Shown piece after piece: positions 56,055-64,000 of a DNA stretch of 64,000 bases; position 1 is the first letter of the stretch; every line of letters begins with the position of its first letter. The stretch lies in assembly GCA_025345505.1 (NCBI GenBank), contig JANVCC010000018.1, positions 6,061,741 through 6,125,740 on the forward strand, given 5' to 3'. The notes under the pieces were generated by a model. It saw only the letters and a program-made list of their open reading frames with translations. It was not told where the DNA came from and ran no database searches. The DNA is from Todiramphus chloris collaris (taxonomy: Eukaryota > Chordata > Aves > Coraciiformes > Alcedinidae). Both the position numbers and the translations under genes were made by a program.

Positions 56055-59000
56055 TACCCTTCTTAAAATAGTACTAAGTATTTTAAATACCTTTCTTTTT
56101 AATCTACAACCAACCAGTACATTACCAACCAGCCAGTGTGTAACAGTAAGAGTTCTAGGGTGAGCTAAAGTATCAGGTCTGGTAAGTGTTCCCCTTCCAC
56201 TAAAGATGCTGATGTTTGAGAGCATTGATTTGCCACTGACTGGCAGTCAGCATAGGCATACTGTGCTCAGTTATAGATCTTGCTAGAGTTTTATAAAATA
56301 CAAAAAAGTGTCTACTGTAGTCACCTTGAATTGTGTTTAAACTATCACTTAAATAAAAATAACCATAGAAAGGATAGGAGAAAGATTTTTAGCATTAGCA
56401 AGTGGTGTATCCTATGGTAAATACACGTGTCCTGGCTCGCAGCAATCCAGTTCTGAGAAACAGCATATATACCAGAACACAAGTTAAGCTGAAAATTGTC
56501 AGCAGCAGGATGAGAACTGATTGCTAGAATATACACCTATCTGACAGTCAACATTTCCTCTGTCTTTTTGGCATGTAAACACAGAGAAAGTTTCTGGTGT
56601 CTCCCCCTACATGTATATTCTGGTTTTTTGACCTCTCTCTCCAGAGAAAATTACCACCATTTTTACTCCTTCAGCTTTTCATCTTGGGGCACTGTGATTC
56701 AACTTTTATATCAACCCATGGCATCAGTGGGTTTAGGAACATATCTTGATGTCAGACTTGCTCCTTTGATGTAACAAGCCTTGTCAGTTCACTTGCTCTT
56801 TTTTCCCTAGGCATCATTTCTGGTTTTCTCAGTATAAAGACACACATCCAGAAGTCTGGTTGAGGTTCACTCTTAATAGCCTATAGCTAGTGTGTAGGAC
56901 CAGGTTGATCAGCATGCTTGTGTTCTGACAGAAGAATTCACAAACTCAGTAGTGAAGGTACAGCTTGGATTAGAAAGTTGAAATATTTTCCCTGGGTAGC
57001 TTTTTGTGGTAGCTGGGCAAAATAGAGTGTGCACCGTGCTTGAAGTTTTCTTTCTAGCTAAATTACATTTGTGCTCACATTTTTGGTAAAACATTGATTT
57101 TGATTTTTAGGGGTTTTTTAAATGTCTCTGGCTGGTGTGGCTGTGATGTCAAAAACTTCTGCATTTAGATAAAACTTAACATTCTTTTGATTCGGCGTAG
57201 CTAAATCGTTCAAGTGATCCTTTGAAAGGGTCTTTTTTTTTTTACTTACAAAATCTCAGTTTTAAACAAATAGTATAGACTGAATCCAGGTGGGCTATAA
57301 CACTAAGATTCTGCCATTAAAACTTTATGATTCATATATTAACTTATCACACCAGGTGCATTGCCATTTAAGAGTTACGTGGCTGAATGTGAGAAGTGCC
57401 AGATGATTACATATGGCACCAGTTTTCAGCAAATCAGTGCTAAGAACAACTTGTTAATTGGAAACTTTTGATGCGATGATTTCTTTTTTTTCCTCATTGT
57501 TTGCTGATACATTGTTAGGCTTTTTCTCAGATGTCAGTGTTGTGGAGTAAAAGTATTTCCATCCACATCAATCTGTGGCTGTGTGAACAGAACTTTCCTT
57601 TGAAAGTATATTGCCAAAGGTCAGTCAGGTGAGCAGATGTGCACCAGGTCATCTGTACTTGGTTGTTAAACGTTGCTCTGTGTAGTCTGTTTGCTCTGAA
57701 GCACGTCTGCTGGTACTTAATTAACAAAATCTGCCTAAAGGTGAATGAAGAGTATGTTGAATTTAAAGAAAAGAATTCTCTTGAGTATTTCTAATAAGAG
57801 AACTTGTGTATCAGTTTTGTGTTGGGATTTGCCACTCTTGTGTGATATTAAAACACATACATTTGGAAACTTCAGGAAAAAATCCTGCTTGAAGTCCAGA
57901 GCCTGCTGAAAACAAGCATGGCTTGTTAGCTCAAGCTCAGAGTTGTGCGAATACCTTTACACAGATTTCAGCTGGGCTGTTGTCATATGGTGTGAAGTCT
58001 GAGCTGGTAAGTGGTGCTAGCAGTAAACACTAAGTAGCACTGAGTACCACTCCTCTATAACCAGAGAAATATTTAAATATCTACTGATTGAACTTTCAAA
58101 CTTCCTTGGACTTCATTAAAATATTTTTTGCACTTACTTAAATATAGTGCAGAAACTATCACTAGTCTTCTGGAGAAACCACTAAGGATTTGTCCCACAG
58201 AAACGTTGATGTGGCCCTGTGAGGACCATCTTAGAGATAATGACAGTATATAATTTTAAAAATGCATTGTTGTATTTTAAAGAATTGTTAATCTGACTGT
58301 TGTAACGTTTCTGTTGAAGAACAGTTTCTCCCATTGTCTTTTCTAGATGGCCAAATGTTAACAGTATTCAAAAGGGAGCAGGCAGATTTTATGTACTCAA
58401 ATAGCTTTGCAGATTACGAAAATTTTGCTTTTCCCTCAAATTTAAACTCTGTTATATGGACCACCTTTGTATCCAGAGCATTTTCTGGGAGTTACTAGGT
58501 ATAGCTGTAACAGTAAACTTCCCTAGCAAAGAAGGAACTTAGGTCAGTGAGACATTTCTTCTCTTAGGTTGCTGAATAGTTCTCTGAAAAGAATAAACTG
58601 TGCTGAGAAGTTCACTTTTCCTGTTGGTGTAGCTGCATATCCTGGCATAGAATCAGTGAAGGGTGTCCTAGGTCTGTCAGTGGGTCTCTTAAATGCTTCT
58701 GAGTCCTGGTGATTGCAGAGCACAGAACTTGAGTTGTGCTGTCAGTGACCTTGGCAATGGTTAGACTTACTCATGTTTTAATGACATTTTAATAGCCCTT
58801 ATTCTAATGTTTGCACAGAAGTCATCATAAAGAATAAATAAGATACGAAGGACATTTTAAAATATAAAGAGCTGTAGACTTAAAGGATTGTGCATGATCT
58901 CATGATCTTCTGTTTTCTGTTGAGTGCTTGCTCAACTGTTGAGGTCAGATCTTTTGTATATTGCCAGTACCAGTCTAGGACATGTCTACCAGTTTTTCTT

Positions 59001-59279
59001 CCTGATCTTCCCAAGGGGTGTGTGGGGCAGTAGGCACCATGCACTTCCCACTTCACAGTTCTTCCCAGTGACCTGGTCTGGAGATAACTTTATTTCAGTC
59101 AGTCTTTGTCTGCCTTAAACAGTTGACCTTACAAACTTGTTCTCTCCTTATTTGTTGCCTTTTTCAGCGAGATAGCAGTTTGTCTTCTTAGCCATGGGAT
59201 CAGGCTGAGTCTGTACTTACATTTTTCTTTAGTTGAGATTTTCTCCCCTCAGGTATCTCAGATAGAGGCAGGACAGATC

Positions 59280-59790
59280 ACAGAATTGTCACGGCTGGAG
59301 AAGACCTCAAAGATCACCATGTCCAACCATCAACAACCCACCCCCACCCCCCCAAAAAAATTCCCCAAACCCAACAACTTAAAATCCCCCAAAAACCAAA
59401 ACACAAGAACCCAAACCAAACCACTTCACCATCCCACCAGAGCATGTCCTGAAGTGCCTCATCTGCATGTTTTTTGAACACCTCCAGGGATGATGACTCT
59501 ACCATCTCCCTGGGCAGTCCATTCCAGCGCCTGACTACTCTTCCAGTAAAGAAATTCTTCCTAGTATCTTGTATAGGCTCCCCTGGTGCAACTTCAGGCC
59601 ACTTTCTCTAGTCCTATTGTTATTTAGTTGAGAGAAGAGGCTGCACCCACCTCACTACAATCTCCTTTCAGATAGTTGTAGAGAGCGAGAAGGTCTCCCC
59701 TCAACTTCCTCTTCTTCAAACTAAACAATCCCCATTCCCTCAGCCTCTCCTCACAGGACTTGTTCTCCAGACCCTTCTTCTCCAGCTGCA
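59280..59790 (-). mobile_element. CR1 fragment with C/A-rich segment, antisense
   Basis: Reverse of a CR1 3' half: AGAATTGTCACGGCTGGAGA and 'catgtccaaccatcaac', a roughly 80-base C/A-rich run, then 'ccatcccaccagagcatgtcctgaagtgcctcatctgcatg', 'ccctgggcagtccattccagcgcctgactac' and 'cctcagcctctcctcacaggacttgttctccagaccc'. It shares the GGTGAGGTGGTTTG signature, in reverse, with the CR1 ending at 53998, so both belong to one subfamily. Confidence 0.92.
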
Positions 59791-62700
59791 TCTGCATACT
59801 TGGTGGTTGGATGTCTTTTACTGTTTGAGATCAGCTCATCTCTCAGAGATGTTCTTGCTGAAAGCTGCACAACTCAACCAGGTGAACATACCTGGCTCAG
59901 TGTGCAGAGGCTTCTAGTTTATCTTACCTGATGAGCTATCTCATCTCCCTTTGTGAGACTGATCTTTCTTGGAGCTGAATGTTCTATCAGTTCTTTCTAC
60001 TCTAATGTAAGCATGGTTACTGTTTCTCCTCACTCTTTTTAGTTTTCACAGCCCAGCATTGCTGCAGTTCCTCAGGCATCTAAGTTACTCCTTCAGGTGC
60101 TCAGACATGAGCTCCAGATAGTCCCCATAGCCTGTTAAGCGCTCCCTTCCCCCATTTAAACCTTCCTGCTCTGCCTTCTGCCAGTGCAGTGGCAAAAGTT
60201 GGTTAGATTGGGAATAGATCCTCCCTCTGTAGACTGCTATTGATAGGCGTGCATCGACAGTGTGACTTTCCTTAGGTGCAAACTTGATGTTTATAATAAT
60301 ACCACTAGATCTACCTTATTTTTTTGCCTCCCCAAACCTTGCTTGTAGATGTGACACATTAGAGACATGAGCTGAGTTCTGTCATTTCAACAACAAGGGT
60401 CTGTATTTCCAGTTTATCTCCATGCATGAAAGATGGTCACTAATTCCTGTCCACCACTGTCTCACGAGTGAAGCTGACCAATTTCCAAGGATGTTCATAG
60501 TGAAAAAACAACTTTTGAACTGACATGCTTGTGGCAGGTGCATTTCTGTGTCTATACATGGGCAACATGCTTTGAAGTTCTCTTGTTATTGCCAAGTAAC
60601 TTCCCCTTATGATTACGCACTAAGAGTTTGTGGTATCAATGGCTTTGAGGTGTTGAATGTTGCAGGTCCACATTCATTTTTGAACACATGAAAATGAGTC
60701 ATTTCTTCTAAGATTTTGTTCAACAGCTCCAAAATTTTACCCCTTTTGCCAAGGGTCAAATACAAAATCAATCCCTTGGATCGTAGTGACACAGTCATTT
60801 TGTGTTTCTAAAGCTATTTGGTCAATCTTGTCAGTCTCAATAAGTCTTCCAGGTTGGAATCCTGGGGTCCCATGTCATACACCTGCTTTTAGCCTGACTT
60901 TGAAATGCCTCTTCTAGACCATGTAGACCTTTGTTTCTGATGGATATTGTGAGTGATGTGGTTCATCCTACTTCACGGACACGTGTTACTAGGGACAAGG
61001 TTTTCATTTCCTTCAAGCTTTGAACAGAGTCAGGTTAATTTTTATATGCCAGTGTGAATAAATTCCACTGAGGCTTTTCTTTACAAGTTTAGGTTTTACA
61101 TGGTTTTCTAATGTCTTATGCAAGTTTCTCAGTAGAAATCCTGGATTTGAAATCACAGGGAATTTTGCCATTGCCTTTAAAAAAAAAAAAAAACCAAAAC
61201 CCAAACCCTAGGGCTTCTGTTATTGAGTCTACATAACAGAAGTTCTTCTTGCTAAGAAACTTTCTTCTTCCAAGCGTGTTTCCGAGTCAGTGATGGCTGT
61301 CACAAGAACTTAAAACTGTGTTAATAAATATGAAATTGCAAGAGTAGAAGCTCATGATGTCTGTTTTCAGAAAGTTGAATGTTTGTCATTCCTTTCTGAC
61401 CTTTTTGGTGTTGTTCTGTCTTTGTCCATAGAACTCATATGTTTCACACTTCAAATTTATGTTCATTTTATCCTTCATTTATTATTTTTTTGTTGTTGTT
61501 TTGTTTTTTTTTTAGGACCCAATGTTGTCTTCCAGTGTGAAAGCACCTCAGAGACCCACTATCCAAGTTTGACTGTAGCGTGGAGGCAGGGTGGCCAGCC
61601 CTGCTCACGTATCTCTGACACAATCCTTTTGCTTCGTTTGAACGTTAGATCCAGTCGAGAAATTAGGTTTCTGTGGTTTTTCTTCTAATCTACAGTTACA
61701 GTCGATTTGTTAAAGCAGAAAGGATAGTGGGTCTTTGTGTGGCTTTCACTGCTGTTCATTCTTGTTTCCTTTAGTATTTTTCTTTGGTATTGATAATCGT
61801 AGCTCATTAGCATGCATATCAAGTTATCGTTTGCATGGTGGGATTGCAGACACACAAAGACCCACTATTTGCACAGTTTATTGGAGCTGTTTTGAATGGG
61901 CAGTTGTGTTCTTTTATTGTTGTAATGTACATACTTTGCAGAATTAAAATGCTCACTGATTACTGTTCGAATGGACTTGATTTAATCTCTTCAGTGTTGA
62001 GCTTTTCAAATAGGCAGCCTGCAAGGCTCACCCAGAAAACAAACCTACCTGTCTCTGCTGCTGGCAGTCACTGTGGCTATGAACATAGGCTACAAGATCT
62101 AAGATTTAGCTCTGGTACAGTCCATCCAGCCTTTTAATACCCTTTTTCACTGGGGAAAGAACTATTAAGTGTAGTGTGGAGGATATTTTATTATTTTTCT
62201 TCCTTCACAGTAATACTATAGCAGGAATCCAGGTTGTTTTGTCTCGCTAAGTCCTATCCCTGAACAATCTCCTTCCTTTAAGTACTTTATTCTGATAATT
62301 CATATTTGCTTTCAGTTTTAGCAAACGGCAAATGTGTGCTAGTTACTACAGTAAGTACTTACACAGCCTCTGTGCTACTAGACCCTTCCCTGACCCTTTT
62401 CTTCATTAAATGCTGAATGGTACTGAAGAGATTTTTACATTTTTTTAAAGTCTGCTATGTTCTGCAGTGACTTTAAGTACCATCTGAAAGCTGCTGCTCT
62501 TCTTTCTGTTAACATAAAACAGCAGCTTAGTATGTAGGTAACCTCGGTAAAGAGGTGTTGCCAGAAAAGAAACACTAACAGACACCTGGAGCTGAAAGCA
62601 GAGCGTTTGGGTTCAGAAATGGAACTATACTCCTCAGCTCAAAAGTGGTCCTTAAAGGTACAGTGTTGGCATGTCAGCAGTATGGTGCAGTGAAGGTTTT

Positions 62701-62940
62701 ATCAGTCCAGGGGGAGGGAGGGACCCAGACTTCAGGACTATACCCCTGATACCCCTTTAAAGAAAAGGATTAATTTAATAGCAGGCTACTTGTCTGATTA
62801 ATTAGTTCTGTGCTCCTGTAACAACAGGAGAGAAGATAGTAGATGTGGTAGTTCATTTAGTTGGCTTCCTGAATTTGGGTACAAAACAGCAGAGGTCACT
62901 TATGCAATCAGAAATGTTTACAAAATGCTGCTTGTTTACT

Positions 62941-62973
62941 GTATATATATATACACACACACATATATATATG
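62941..62973. repeat. TA/CA/TA alternating dinucleotide repeat
   Basis: 33 bp of strictly alternating purine-pyrimidine made of TA, then CA, then TA runs. Polymorphic microsatellite candidate. Confidence 0.9.
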
Positions 62974-64000
62974 AATGTTGTGAAGGTACTATCAGGAAAA
63001 GATTAGTCCAATTGTAGAGATTTAAAAGCCTTTCTCCAAAATTTCTGTTTATGTATTTAATACACTCGATCAAATATTGTATATGTGCCCTTTAGTTCAG
63101 AGATACAGCTTCTGTGCAATACGGACTACAGCAGTGTGCCTACATAAAACTACAAATAGATTTTTATTCTGGATGTATTTTGTCTAAACCAGTATTTTGT
63201 TACAGAATGAAATCGTGTTATTGTAGGCAAATAATGTGCTAGATAATTCCTCAAGTGTTCTATCTGACTTCATTTCCTTATGAAACTACATTTTCAGTGT
63301 TTCTACTAAAATATGCTAATAGCCCTGAATTGCCCTCTCTGAATTTCTGACTGTGAAAACCTGTTTGAGAAGTGTGTTGTGCAACACCAGTGGCATCAAG
63401 CAGTCACTTACTGTAGTCTAATAATTAGCTGATCTTACAAATTATCCCCTTTCTAAAAAGCACTGTTAACCTGTGGGATTTGAGCCAAAATGACTTCCCA
63501 ACGTTCAGTGACATCCAAGGAAAACTACTATTTGTCCTTGAAAAATTGAACACAACTTCACATCCTATTTGGGTGTTCTAGGAAACAGAGTACATAGCAT
63601 TTTCCCAAAACAACTGGTATCCTACCTATTTTGTAACTGATACAATTGGAGTTAGGGTAGTATGAGGTAAAGTTTGACATGGGTAGCCCTACTGTTGCAG
63701 TTGTAGATAAGAGCAGTGGTTGAATTGAAACTGAAATTGAAATTATTGAAACAGCTGCCCAATGAGCATTGAAATGAAGCATTTTGGCCATTCGTGGTTA
63801 CCTTTTCGCGTGTCAGTATTACTTGAGTATGCTCTTAAATTCTCTATCTGTAATAACAAAGGTAATAATAATACACCTTAATAATGCTGATTGCAAGAGA
63901 CGTCGTCCCTGCCTTCAGTATTCATCTCTGCTGCAAAAGTCTGCCTAACATAGCCCAGGCACCATCACCCGAGAGCTTTGCTCTCCTGTCACATACTGGG

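Larger units (their letters stand above)
55933..64000. other. ITSN2 intron 28 / short-isoform 3' region
   Basis: More than 8 kb after the SH3E exon. I searched by eye for a DH-linker exon beginning GG-TGT-GC (Trp-Cys-Ala) in phase and found none, so the long-isoform exons lie downstream. Contains an antisense CR1 (59280-59790), a TA/CA repeat near 62941 and poly-A/T runs. Everything else is unassigned AT-rich sequence. Confidence 0.65.

Noticed and set aside
61516..61688. Exon-like open stretch after a strong poly-T acceptor (TTTTTTTTTAG|GACCC)
   Set aside because: Joined to exon 28 in phase it gives T+GA, an immediate TGA, and the encoded peptide matches no intersectin domain. No convincing donor follows. 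At most it would be an alternative terminal exon ending right after SQQ.
1..64000. Bacterial or phage-type systems, CRISPR arrays, tRNA or rRNA genes
   Set aside because: The DNA is clearly vertebrate. No regularly spaced repeats, tRNA A/B boxes with a cloverleaf, or rRNA cores were seen.

Overview
The window is avian nuclear DNA. The main evidence is many CR1 (chicken repeat 1) non-LTR retrotransposon fragments of several ages, a family of solo LTRs with TGTC...GACA ends, AT-rich low-complexity introns, and a vertebrate gene with conserved exon structure in fairly compact introns. I cannot name the species.

One protein-coding gene is present: ITSN2 (intersectin-2), on the + strand. I reconstructed 27 consecutive coding exons from the initiator in exon 2 (ATG at 3686) to the exon carrying the fifth SH3 domain (ending at 55932). 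Every junction is GT-AG and the reading frame closes at each one: 3775 coding bases, or 1258 codons plus one base. The protein order is EH1 (about 11-105), Ser/Met/Pro-rich linker, EH2 (about 237-330), long Lys/Glu/Arg coiled coil (about 360-800), then SH3A to SH3E (about 825-1255). The N-terminus ([14 protein letters not shown]) matches intersectin-2 and not intersectin-1. Exon 1 lies upstream of the window or is unrecognised. The DH-PH-C2 exons of the long, Cdc42-GEF isoform do not appear in the 8 kb after exon 28, so they lie beyond the window. Read-through of the exon 28 donor gives eight more codons and a stop, a plausible end for the short scaffold-only isoform.

Layout: 1-3652 is intron or 5' region with CR1 pieces and a CpG-richer patch just before exon 2. 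3717-24510 is intron 2 (20.8 kb), which holds most of the mobile DNA: four pieces of one LTR family, several CR1 copies and older CR1-like remnants. 24511-36815 carries EH1, linker, EH2 and the start of the coiled coil. 37496-45367 carries the rest of the coiled coil, with a sense CR1 filling most of intron 13. 46295-55932 carries the SH3 exons, with CR1 insertions in introns 19 and 26. 55933-64000 is the short-isoform tail and a long intron with an antisense CR1.

I found no second host gene, tRNA, rRNA, CRISPR array or new system. The observations most worth checking are a 103-bp mini solo LTR with a perfect 5-bp target duplication nested in a CR1, two palindromic CREB/ATF-type sites flanking exon 3, a five-codon uORF just before the ITSN2 start, and a coiled-coil exon that looks longer than I recall for human ITSN2.
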